From Anaeramoeba flamelloides (taxonomy: Eukaryota; Metamonada; Anaeramoebidae): DNA of 64,000 nucleotides. The position numbers and the translations under genes are program-made. Positions 34,001 through 46,640 of the stretch are shown here, in pieces; position 1 is the first letter of the stretch, and each line of letters opens with the position of its first letter. The stretch is from contig JANTQA010000070.1 of NCBI GenBank assembly GCA_027625915.1, positions 8,623,001-8,687,000 of the forward strand. The letters are read 5' to 3'. The notes under the pieces were generated by a model that saw only the letters and a program-made list of their open reading frames with translations, made no database searches and had not been told where the DNA came from.

Positions 34001-37000
34001 GATCGGTTGTTTAGGTTGTAATTTCAATTTTTTCTTTTTTTGATCTTTATTTTTTTTAAACCCTTGATTTATTTTGCCTTTGTTTTTTTCGTTTATATTT
34101 TCAAGTTACTCATACTTTCGTGTTTCCGTTTCACAATATAACCAAGTAACCACTTGGTCTTTTTACTTTGTAACTCTTCTTCTCAATATAAAGAAGATTC
34201 AGCCTGGGGAAAAATGAAAAAAAAAAATAAAAACTATCTAAATTATAACCTAAAAAATTTAGTCTTCTTTCTTTCATACTTTTTTTTTCCACTGAAATAA
34301 CTTTAAACGAATTTTATCTTCCATAATTAAAAGAATTAACATTTTATATTTTCTTTTATTTTTAAAAAAAAAAACTAAAAAATTATAAAATAGGCTTAGT
34401 AAAATTTAATGGTTTGTCAATTAAATTATTAGGCAGATTTTTAAAAAATCAGTCTTTTGTAAAAGCATTGATTAAAAATAAAAAATTATATGTATTATTT
34501 GAAATTCTTTTTTCAATAAAATTTGAAAACGAATTTCAATTAACTTTTATTGATGAGGTGGCAAGCCTAATTGGATTAATTTTTAACAACTTTTCAAAAA
34601 ATATGATTACCTTTTTTTTAAATACAAACATTATTCAAATGTTAACAGCCGATTTTTCAAAGGAAATAAAATTTACATCACAATTTCAATCGATGTATAT
34701 TTTATTGGAATTGCTTCATCAGTCTGTTGTCATTGACACAAGACTTTATCAAAAATTTGCATTTATGGATTATTGGAAAAATTTAACAACGATTATTTAT
34801 AATAATTTAATGAATGAAAAATTTGAAAAAATTATTAGAAAGATCCTGAAAAAATTAGAATTTTATTTATTTATTCCACAATTAAGACCAAATATTAAAA
34901 AAAACACTGAAAAGATTCCAAAATTAAAATTAAACCAACAAACAGCCATTCAAAATTTTAGAGTATTTTTATTTTTCATCGAAATTTTTTCAAATTTACC
35001 CAAATTGGAAATAAATATACCCTTTCGAAATTGGTTAGAAGAAGAAATTTCACAACAAATATTTTTTTGCTTTACAGTCAATCAAAATAATTTTACCTAT
35101 GTAGGTGATTATCACATTCTTCAAAATTTACTAAGATCAATTGAAAATTATCGTAAGGATACTAAAAAAAAATTGATAAAAATTTTGGAATTGCTTTATT
35201 TAAAATTTTCTTATTTCCCAACAAATGAATATAAAGAATTAATAAAGCTAATTGAAGAAAAAAAAATTAAAGATGAAACCTTAGAATTAATTTTGGATTC
35301 TTTTTTAACTTTAATGGAGCTACAGAATATATTAATAGACTTCTTTTTAGAAATTGGTATAACTAAAGTGATTAATACTACTTTATTAAATTTAGAAAAA
35401 GAAATGAACAATTCGAAAAATAATGAAGGAAATAAGGACAATAATAATGGCGGTGTTGGGGGCAGTACCATCAATACTAATAATAATCTCATTAATATGA
35501 ACAGCAACAGTGGTCGCAGCGGCAACAGCAACAAAAAAAATGACAATAAATTTGTGAACAAAAATGATGATAATAGCAATTTAATAAATATCAAAAAAAA
35601 TGAAAAAAAAATAATAATTTATGAGAAATGGATATTTATAGCTATAAATATCTATAAAGGAAATACAAAAATTATTCAGGAATATTGGGATTCAAAAATT
35701 ACCTTTTCATTAATTTTATTTTCTCAAATACCCCGATTAAAAAATTATTGTAATGAATTATTAAATGTAATTATACTTAAAAATTTTTTAAAAGAAGCGA
35801 ATTTTCTAATTGAACAGATTCAAACAAATTCAACAATGACAGTTGATAACAAGATATTGATTTTGAATTATTTTAGTGATTTTCTAAAAAACAGAAAAAA
35901 TTATAAAAAGATCTTTTTTATTAATTGCAATGTTTTTACAGTCTTATTAAATTCCATTCATGGAATCAATGAAAATGTTATTCAAGAAAACATTGATATT
36001 AAATTACAATTTATTAAAACAATTTTTTCTCTTTTCATTGAAGGGTTTTATAACTCGCCAATAATTCGAAAGCATTTCCAAACAGATGTAATACCGTTTT
36101 TAGAAAATGTATTAAAACATTCAAAATTAATTGATGGAAAGTTAGGTAAAAAAATTTGTTTACTGTTACTCGATCTAACAATTGAATCCAAAGATTTTAT
36201 AAATTTTAATCAAATTTTACAAAAAAATGAAATTTTAAAAATTTATCAATTGAAAAATTTTAATAAGAAGAGTAATAAGAATAATGATAATGATAATGAT
36301 AATAATGTAATTAAAAAAAAAAAATATTTATTAAATAAACAAAATTTAAAATTAAAAATTTCAAATCCAAAATTAATTATTTTAATTCTTAAAATATTAA
36401 AAAATATTTCAAAAAAAAAAACTATTGATTTATTAAATAGATTATTATATATTATCATTCAAAATAAAGAAAATTTAAATTCAATTAAAAATACCAATTT
36501 AATTGATAATATTATATTAAATTGGGAAAATATTTTAATTAGCAATAACAAAGAAAGAAAGAATAATAATAAAGACCAAGAAAAAATAATGGATCATAAT
36601 TTTGGTGAAAATAAAAAAGTAAAACAAGATAATAAAGCTAAAATAAATGAAAAAAATGAAATTGAAAAAGAAAAACAAATTGAAAAAGAAATTGAAATTG
36701 AAAAGGAAATTGAAAAGGAAATTGAAAAAGAAAAAGTTAAAGAAAAAAATAAAGAAAAAGAAAAAGTTAAAGAAAAAGTTAAAGAAAAAGAAAAAGAAAA
36801 AGAAAAAGAAAAAGAAAAAGACAATCTCATTAACCAAAAAGAACAAAAGCAAAACAACGAATTAAAAAACAAATTATTGTTTTTTATTGAAAAAATTGGC
36901 AAATATAATATTTCACAAAAAGGATTATATAATTATTTTCAATTAATATCGAAAGAAAAAAACCAAAATAATAAACAATTATTATTAAAAACGTTATTAA

Positions 37001-38928
37001 ATCTATCCAAAAATAAAAATAAAAAAAATTTCCCATCAATTAATATAAATTTCAAAAAATCCGGCTATGGGCTTATTAATATTCCTTTATCAAATTGGAA
37101 ATTTTGGTCACCACAAAACGGATTTAGTATTAGTTTTTGGGTAAATTATCGCAACAATTGTAAAAATAGGAATGATGTAAATAACGAAATATTAAACATT
37201 CCAGTAAATATTTGGCGAATAAAGAATGCTAATAATTCAAAATTTAATATTAATTGTTTAATTAAAAACAAACAATTATATTTAAAAATTAACAATTCAA
37301 ACACTTATATTAAATTTTCTAAACACCAATTCCACTTCAATAAAATTTATCATATTGTCTTAAATTTTTCTCATAAAAGATTCCAGAATGATTTAGTATT
37401 GCTTTACATCAATGGTTTATTTGTTGAATCAAAAAGGATTTCCTATCCTAAAATTTCAAATAAAAATGTGTTAATATTGGGGTGTGATAAGGAATTTCAA
37501 AATGTTTGTAATTTTTCTTTAAATCTTGGCACCTTTTCTATTTTTAATGAAACATTAACCAATATGGAAGTTTTTTTAATTTTTTTATTAAATTGTAATT
37601 ATTTGGGTTCTTATTTAATTTATCATAATGTTTTTTTCACATCTTGGCAATTTTTTAATTATAAGAATCTAAGATCTTTTCAAATTTTAAAAAATGCTAA
37701 AAAAATATTGATTTATTTTAAAAATAATAACAACATTGAAAATAATGAGAATAATAATTCACTTGAGAATTTCATATTAAAGAGCAACAATATTAATGAA
37801 AAAAATACAACAACTAATGGCACAAATAATCGTAATCTAAATAACAATAACAGTGGTGGCGATAATATGAATAAAAATAAGAATTTTAAAAATACAGACA
37901 ATAAGAATATGGATAATAATAAGAACATCGGTGATAATATGGAAACAAAATTAAATAATAAAAGCAGTAATGAAAATAATAATACCATCCGAAGAGAGAA
38001 CAGTAGCTTTGAAGAAACTGAAAATTCTTCAATTGAAGAGCAAATGATTAATTTATTTAATTTGAAATTAAAACAAGAAAATTTTAAAAATTTAAACGAA
38101 AAGTTAATTTTACATTATAGCCCATTAAATTATTTAAAAAATAATATTTTTTTCAATCAAATTGAATTAAATGGAAACCCAACAGGAAGCATTGATGGCA
38201 ATTTACAAATTTTTAATTTAGCTAATATACACTCACAAATAGAAAAAATTAATTTTTCAATATTGTTTTATTTTCTAGAAAATAGTAAGAATTCGAAGCA
38301 ATTAAATTTAATATTAAAAATTATAAAAAATTTAATAAAGAAAAATAATAATATTTTAATCGAATTTAAAAGAATTAACGGAAATGAAATAGTAGGCCTT
38401 ATTTTATTAAAAAAAAAAAAATTCATTAATCAAAAAACTATACAAATTTTATTAAAATTTGTTGGTTTAAAAAATGGATTACAAACCACCAATTCAATGA
38501 TTTGGAATTTATCTTTTTTCAAAAAGGTATTATTAAATCGACAAATTTGGAAAAAGGTTAATATTGAGAGCCAACTTGAATTATATTCCAGTTTAAATTT
38601 ATTTTTATTAAGTAATAAATATCAGTCAATTAATATAGTATTGTTAAGAAAAGTTAATTTTCTTGAGAAATTAATTTTAATATTGAATGAAAAAAATGTG
38701 AAATCTAGTGTTTTATTTCAAATTTTGGAAATATTTCGTCAATATTTCAAACCATATTTTTTAAAAAAAGACTTGATCAAAATTAGTAATTTTTTAAAAT
38801 TATTATCTTTTCAGATTGAAAAGCAAAAAAAAAGCAATGATGATAATTTCCAAAATGAAAACAACAACAACAACAACACCACCAACAACAAGAATACTGA
38901 TAATACAAATAATGATAATAATAAGAAT

Positions 38929-39025
<97 letters not shown>

Positions 39026-42000
39026 GTGATAGTAGTAGTAGTAGCAACAGCGAAAACACTACCAATACCAACAACAATGTTGATAATATTAATCTTAATA
39101 AAATTGATATATTAAATTTATTATTAAAAGAAATATTTTTTTGGTTTAAAGACAAATTTCATTTTTATTTTGAGAATAATGAAACTAAAAATTTATTAAT
39201 TGAAGAAAATAACAAAAATATAAATTTAAATAATTTTTCTTTGATCAAAAAAGACTTTATAATTTTTTCTTCAATTTTTTCTTCAAAATTTTTTTTTTCA
39301 ATTTTGAATCAAAAAATTAATGCAAGTAGCTGTTCTTTATTATTAAAAATATTTCTGACTTTAATTCAATTTAATCCATTTTATTATGATAACTTTCTTG
39401 AATTAAAAGGATTTCATCAATTAGAAAAATTATTACCCAATTTTTTCACATCAAGAAAAACAATAATTTTTTTAATGGCTTTCATGTTTAAAATACCAAT
39501 TTTCTATTTACCAACTAATATGAAAAACAAACCGATAAATGTATTACTGAAAAATAAAAATCAAATTGAATTAAATAACCCTAAACACATTAATTTGTAT
39601 TCTTCGATAATTTTTATAATTTTAAAAATTTTTATGCAATGGAAAAAGGCATTAATAAATTATCAATTTATTAATTTTAAAAAACAGAATAACCAAAGTA
39701 ATAATGAGAACGAGAATGGGAACAATAATGAAAATGGGAACAAAAATGAGAACAAGAATGAGAATGAGAATGAAAATGAGGATGGGAATCATAATAATCA
39801 TAACCATAATAATAATAATCATAACATGAATCAAAATATTATGAAATTATATGAAAACGAAGATGATCATGATGACAATTTTCAAAATATTACAAATTTT
39901 ATTCATAATATATTAAATTATTGGATCGAGTTATTTAAAGAAAAACATTTTGAAAATATTTTTTCAACTCAAAAATTTTTAAATTTATTAACTTATTTAA
40001 TTTTTCCAAAACATTCAAATATTTTTATTAATAATTTCTCGAAAAAATTAATGCAAAATAATGAAAAAAAAAACCTTAAAAAAATGAATTTTAATCAAAT
40101 AATTAAAAAAATATTTTTAAGGAACATTAGTACACAAAAAATTATTCAATTCTATTCAATGATTAGTTTAAACATAATTAGAACAGAAAATAGGGATTCA
40201 AAAATTATTGACAAAATAATGTTATCATTGCCTTCAAATTTAAAACCATTTTTAATTTATAAATTCCAAGAAATCTTTTTATCTTGCCTAATAAAAATGG
40301 CACATTTTAATTATTTGAATGAAAACGTAAAATTTAATGAAATTATTTTTAAAGTAATTTTAAATTTAAGTTTTATTGTAAAAGAGAGACTAATATATTT
40401 GAAGTTATTATTGAACAAAGAAAAATTTTTATTGAATTATTTTTTAACGATCATTCAATTATTTGAATTAAAAATATTAAAAAAGTTCCAATTAAAAAAA
40501 AATAAAAAAGACATCAAATTGATTAATAATTTTTTAATTAAAATAAATCAAATTTTCAGTGATGTTTTAATTTTTTTCTTAAACAACACTTTAAATATTA
40601 AAGAATTATTATCCTTCATCAAAGTCAATTTTCTAATAATATTTAACAAAAACAACAACGAAAATGGCAATGATAATAACAACAGCAATAATGATAAAAA
40701 CGATTTGCTGTATCATATTTTAATCAAACTCCGAAATTTATTGGAAGCGAACCAAAATAATTATTTAATTTTTAAGAATGAGATTGGCAAATATAACAAG
40801 AAACAAAAGAGCAAGAATATTAATAATTTGAACCAAATCATAATAAACAATGATAAGGAATTACTTTTGATTATCTCAAATTTATGGAAAAAATTAAATT
40901 ACCATTTAAAAAAAAAATTAAATGAAATTTTAACTTTAGATTTGAATGGTAAATCAATTCAATTACTCAAAAAACATTTTATAAATAGATATTTTGCCAA
41001 TGAAATTGTTTATAATGAAATAAAGCAAACCGATTTATTGTTTTTCAATATATGCTTCCAGCAAATAAACTCAAAATTAATCGAAAGAAAATTATTTGAA
41101 GAGAAAGAAATGTTAGAATATATGGAAAATAGACTTAAATTAATTTTTTTAATCGAGGAGGCGTTCTGGAAAAAAGATTTATTAAAATTGGATAAAATAT
41201 ATAATGATAATTTAATCCAGACTAAATTAAAATTTAAAAAATCGATTGAGAGACAAAAAATTATTTATTTGAGTTTAAAGAGAAACCAAAAACAATTATT
41301 AAATATTAATTCAATAAAGATTTGGAAAAAAATGAAAAGAAATCTAGTGCAAACGGATTATATTAGCGAATTGCAATTAGATTTAAATATAAAATATAAG
41401 CTAGATAGCTCACAAAGCAATAACCAAATTAGAAAAAAATTGACACCCAATTATAACATTAAAAAACATTTGCCCTACGGCACAGATGGATTATTAAAAA
41501 GGGGTAGTGATAGAATTCGAATAAAAGAAGCTTCTGAACTGTTATTTTTAATAAATTACAAAACAGTACCTCATAAGAATCAGAATATCAAGAAGAATCA
41601 AAATCAGGATAATAATAATAATAATAATAATATGGATAGCACAAATAAGAATTTCAAGAACAAGGATGAAAATGGAAATTTAAAAGTTTCAAGGGAAGAA
41701 ATTTATTCGTTTTTAAAAGAAAAAGACAAGCAATCGATTATTTTAATATGCCCATGTTTATTAATTTGGAATTTCCAAAATGTACAAGGAATTTTTATTT
41801 TATGTAAAAAATGTTTTTTATATTCTTAAAAATTATGAAATGACCAAGGATAATCAATATTTTATTATTAATTCAAATATCAAATCAAAAAACACAATAA
41901 CCAATAAAAAATTTTGGAGAAGAAAATTTAATAAATTAATACAATTAATGCCTAGATTAAAATACGGCTTAGAAATTGCAATAGAATTCTTTTTTGAATA

Positions 42001-45000
42001 TAAAAAAAATTGCTTTTTAATTTTGCCAACAGAAAATGAAAGAAATAAAATATATAAATTTGTTGTTTCTAAATTTTCAAAATTAGAATTAATGAAAGAC
42101 CATTTCGAAATCGTTGAGAAGGGTGACAAGAAAATCGGCTCAAGGATAAAAAGTTTAATAAAAACGAATTATACGAAACAATGGGAAAATGGTGAAATAT
42201 CCAACTTTGATTATTTATTAAAGCTGAATAACCTTTCTGGTAGAACTTTTAATGACATTACTCAATATCCCGTTTTCCCCTGGATTCTACAAGATTATAC
42301 AAGCGAAACATTGGATTTAAACGATACAAATACTTATAGAGATTTATCAAAACCAGTAATTTCCTCTTCCTCTCCCCTTTCTTTCCTTCCTTCCTTCCTT
42401 CCTTCTTTTTTTCTTTTTTTTCAATTTATATTTATTATTTGAGTTTATATTTACACTCATAATCATTTTTATTTTTCTTTTCTTTTCTAAATATACTTTA
42501 AATTATAATTATTTATTCTTTTTAATAATTAAAGATGGGTGCACTCTCCAAAGAGAGATTTAATTCATTTAGTGTTAATTATAATAATTGGACAGACAAA
42601 AAAATTCCTGCATTTCATTATGGTTCTCATTATTCTAGTAGTGCAATCGTTTTACATTACCTTGTTCGAATCGAGCCTTTTACTTCACATTATGTCCAAT
42701 TACACGGTTTGAATTATTTTTTTTTATTTTTTTACTCTTCTTTTTTACTAACTTTTATTTTGATAATATAGAAACTAAATAATTTTTTGATTTTTGAAAA
42801 TTTGCAAGAATCAGGATTCTGGTTATCTTTGAATATTATTGAAAAAAGTAATTTACATGGGAGAAGAAATTAATAATTGGTTATTTATTTATTTATTTTA
42901 TTTTGAGGATGAAGTGTGAAATACACTCTAGATAGACTTTGACTAAATTTATTTTTAGAAACTAACAAGTAAAGTCATCGATTTTACTATTTTAATAAAG
43001 AGTTCTAAATATTTAACAAACTTAGGATCAAATGAAATATGTCACTTTATTCAATTTTAAATTAGAACTTTATATACGATTTATGTCTATAAAGTGTTGA
43101 GTTTTTAAGAATAAGAATTTTTTTCCAAATTTTTCTTTTTTGGGTTTTTTTTTTTTTTTAATTTTTTGTTTTTCGGCATCGTTTTTAAACAAAGAAAGAG
43201 AATTCATTCAATTTCCAACCTTTCAGGGAAATAATTGATGTACTATTTTTTTTTGTCCATCTATTGATCAAATAATTGGGTTTCTTGAACCAAATAAATT
43301 TTTAAATGTGGCAAATCATTGAGCGCCGCTATCTTTTGGAATTTAAGAGATTAAAAAAGTTGCAAAAAAAATTGGTCAACTCTTCTAAAATAACTTTAAA
43401 TAACATTTTTAAAGACAGGTTTTCTTAGTAAAATACTTCTTATTTTACCCAAATTCAATTCGAAATTCGAAGATCAGAAAATTTCCAAACTTTGCCTAAT
43501 TACTAAAGGATTTCTCAAAATCTTTCCACAGTGTCTACAATACTATCCTAAACTTTTTAGTGAAACTATCAATTTCTTATCAGTAGCTATCTAGAATTAT
43601 ATACTTGTAAATTTTTACAAATAAAAAGTTTGAGTTTAAAAAAAAAATACATAGCACCTATATAACACAATTATCGTATGTTATAAAAATAATATTTTTA
43701 TTCATGTTTTGTGAAAATTTTGGGTGTTTTGTTCTTAAGCGAAAAAGAATTGTTCTAAATAAGTTTTTGAAAAAAATAATTTTGAGTGGAAATTTGGTTG
43801 GTGAGTCTTTTTTGTTGAGAAAAAAAAAACATTTTAAAATAAAAAAAAAACAAATGATGAAAAAAAAAAAATAAATAAAGAAAATATTTTAATATTTTTC
43901 GCAACAAATCTTTTTAATATAAGAAATTTAGCAATTGAAATTTATAAATGGGAAATTAAGTAATAGTATATGTTTTGGGTTCAAATAATCTCAAACAAAT
44001 AAAATATAAATATTAAACATAAAATATTTAAAAAAACAAAAACCAGATAGTAATAATGAAACAAACAAACTGAATAAAAAGACAATACTCTGAATGTTTA
44101 TTGTATTTTGAAACTTTAAATTAAAAAAAAAAAAAAAAAAAAAACACAATGTTTCAATTAGTATCATTAATTAAGTTCAATATCCACTTATTTTATTTTT
44201 TTTATTTAAATCGACAAAATGTTAATTTTTATACTTTTTTGACAAAAATAAAGAAAAACATTTGTTAATTAAAAAAAGAATTTAACAAGAACATCACACA
44301 GACATCAGAAAATATAGCAATTGAAGACATTATAAATAAAAATTATAATTAAAAAAAAAAAAAAATTTCTAATGATCAATTGTCTTAAAATTCATTTCAA
44401 GTTTATGTTTTTGAATGCGAAATCTATGATCATAAACTTTATTTACTTATAAAAAAACAATTTTTTCCATTATTATTAAACTTTATATTTTACTATAAAT
44501 AGGGGGTAAATTTGATAATCCCGCAAGATTATTCCAATCAATTAATTTTTCATATGAAATGTCGAGCAAAATTAGTTTAACAAGCGTTAAAGAATTGATC
44601 CCAGAATTTTTTTATTTGCCAGAATTATTGTTAAACTTAAATAATTTTAATTTAGGAAAGGTCAATTCTACAGGGAAAATGGTAAATAATGTCGAATTAC
44701 CAAAATGGTCAAATCAATGTATCCATACATTCCTATATTTGCATCGAAAGGCTTTAGAATCAGACTACGTAAGCGAGCATTTAAATGAATGGATTGATTT
44801 AATTTTTGGATATAAACAAAAGGGGAGCGAGGCCATCAAAGCTGGGAATACGTTTTATTATTTATCGTATGAGGGGAATGTACAGCTAAAGGAATATTCG
44901 GACCTTAATGAACAAAACGCAGTTTTATTACATGTTGATTCCTTTGGGCAAACACCCACCCAATTATTTACAAAGGCGCACCCCCCAAAAAAAACCCAAT

Positions 45001-46217
45001 CGATAAGGAATAATAAAATTAGTCAAAATTATTTTTGGTCTCATCCTGAACATTTACAATCGTTTCAATTTAAACAATTAAAAACTGAAATAGGGGATTT
45101 CCAAACTGTTTCACAGAATTCAATGGATATCCAATATGTAAATAAAAACGAAATGTTAATACCACCTACGTATGAATATAAATTGTCTTGGTCTTACCCC
45201 GATGAATCGTTTCGAATCATTTCAAATTACAAATTATGCACGGCTAGAGAATTCCCACATTTCCCGGGCAAAATCACAGCGGTATCAATTTCAGAAAACG
45301 GCAGGTGGGTTATTAGTGGGGGCGAGGACCAGATTATTAATCTTTGGAAATTTAAATCAAAGCTAATCAAAAAAACAAAAAATAAAATTACAAAATTAAA
45401 GCTTGACCAAAAATTATATGGACACAATTCCATAATCACTTGCTTGGATATTTGTTCTAAGTTTGGATTTTTTGTTTCCGCTTCACAAAATGGTAGTTGT
45501 ATCATTTGGGATTTAAATAAAAAAAATCCAACAAAATATTTCCCGTTCTTTAAAAATAACGTTTCAATTATTACAATCAATCAATCAAATGGCGACATAA
45601 TTCTCAGCACTGGGCTAGATCTTCGCGTGTATACTTTAAATGGGCTGTTAATTTGTGAAAAGGTGATCGAAAAAAGTAAAGGGAATATAATATCGTGTAT
45701 CCAAACTGTAAATATTAACAATTCAAGCCACGATTATTTAATAATCACCGGCCAAATGAAAGGCAAAATCCGTTTTTGGAGAATGAAGGTTAAAAATAAA
45801 AAAATTAAAATATCTCAGGTATGGAAAGGAGAATTCCACGAATCAAGTCCAATATCTTTGATAAAGGTTTCAAAAGACAAAAGTAAATTATTTTATTCAA
45901 ATAACACAGGAATTCATTTCCTTTCTTCTTTGGAGCTGCAAAGAAAATCAAAAACTAACAATAATCAATTAAAATCAGAAACCTATTGCAACATTTGTAA
46001 AAGCCAGTTAATATCGAAAGAGAAAATTAGGATTTGTGTTAAATGCAATCACAAAATTTGTAATAAATGTTCTTCGGTTTATAAAAATAGAAATATTAAA
46101 TTTGATCCAAATATTAATTATATTTGTAATGACTGTGTGAAAATTAATCAAAATATTCATCAAAAGAAACTGATAGATAAAAATTCTAATGAAAAATTAT
46201 CAAAATCGAAAAAATAA
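31030..46217 (+). CDS. ALFY/WDFY3-like PH-BEACH-WD40-FYVE protein
   Basis: ALFY-type BEACH proteins are very large scaffolds for selective autophagy of aggregates. Exons I can support are 31030-31471, 34394-42355, 42535-42706 and 44503-46217. One or more small N-terminal exons between 31472 and 34393 are unresolved. Total length is about 3,500 residues, like animal ALFY. In order: N-terminal helical armadillo-like region; ConA-like domain at about 37050-37600 ([22 protein letters not shown]); poly-Asn at 38926-39024; PH-like segment at about 41740-42110; BEACH from 42178 ([23 protein letters not shown], then [33 protein letters not shown] across introns); WD40 repeats at about 45270-45900; and an eight-Cys FYVE-like finger at 45985-46135 that lacks the usual RRHHCR motif. 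The frame shifts by one base at a T6 run (41814-41819) within the PH part. Family call is firm, the N-terminus is not. Confidence 0.93.
31472..34393 (+). other. Unresolved intron region near the ALFY-like N-terminus
   Basis: Exon 1 ends CAG A before GTAAAAG, and the large exon starts GC TTA after AAATAG, so the two could join directly in frame (A+GC). However, 33246-33360 codes [20 protein letters not shown] then LHFIDYM, which lines up with the ALFY armadillo segment that should lie between them. Other acceptor/donor pairs (32723-32752, 33048-33077, 33197 onward) could be tiny exons, but no combination kept one frame throughout. The rest is AT-rich, with a short ATTTCTGTG-type tandem at about 32330-32361. 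Confidence 0.5.
38926..39024 (+). repeat. AAC trinucleotide run coding poly-Asn
   Basis: About 30 AAC codons in a row in the large ALFY-like exon, flanked by Asn/Asp/Ser-rich code. Use of one codon suggests recent trinucleotide expansion. It lies in a linker well before the PH-BEACH module, so it probably does not disturb folding. Confidence 0.9.
42707..44502 (+). other. 1.8-kb intron within the BEACH domain
   Basis: Donor GTTTGA after CAC G and acceptor AAATAG before GG GGT restore HGGKFD, matching the QGGHFD motif of ALFY BEACH domains. The intron is ten times longer than its 179-nt neighbour (42356-42534, which holds a CTTC tetranucleotide run). It contains two coding-like stretches, near 43320-43420 ([18 protein letters not shown]) and near 43490-43590 ([20 protein letters not shown]). 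No matching family was recognised for either. Confidence 0.75.
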
Positions 46218-46429
46218 AATATTTTTTATTTTTGTCTCCATTCCAGTTAATAAATTTTTATAAGTTTTTTTCATTATTTTTTATTTTTTAATAAATTTCT
46301 TGATTGCTCAAAACAATCAAAAATACTGAAATAATTTTACTAGATTTAATCACATTTTTAATTCAAAAAATTAAAACAAGTTTTTTTTATCAATTAAGGT
46401 ATTTCTGAAAAGGTGTGGTATTTTTTTTC

Positions 46430-46640
46430 ATTCCGATTTGTAAATTGGAAATTGAAATTAAGTAGAATGTTAATAATAATTGAATTGGTGGCAATTCTAT
46501 GTATTTCAAAATATGTTTGATGAACGATTTGCCAAAAAATGAAAAAAAAAAAATTTTACACTTTTTTTTTATTTGAAAACGAGGTACAGCTAAATTTAAT
46601 TATAACACTGAATATGGTCAAGGTATAGATGAAAAAAATG
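46430..46640 (+). repeat. Dispersed repeat family D, copy 2
   Basis: Counterpart of 3690-3900; shares TATTTCAAAATATGTT, a CAAAAAATG block followed by an A-run, ACTTTTTTTT, TTAATTATAA and a GGTA end. Direct orientation. No recognisable ends. Confidence 0.5.

Noticed and set aside
36535-36902. Minus-strand Phe/Ser-rich frames opposite the ALFY-like gene
   Set aside because: Complement of the Lys/Glu repeat; the plus strand carries the continuous long frame.
38811-39155. Minus-strand poly-Leu frame and plus-strand poly-Thr frame
   Set aside because: Both are other-frame readings of the AAC run that codes poly-Asn in the real frame.
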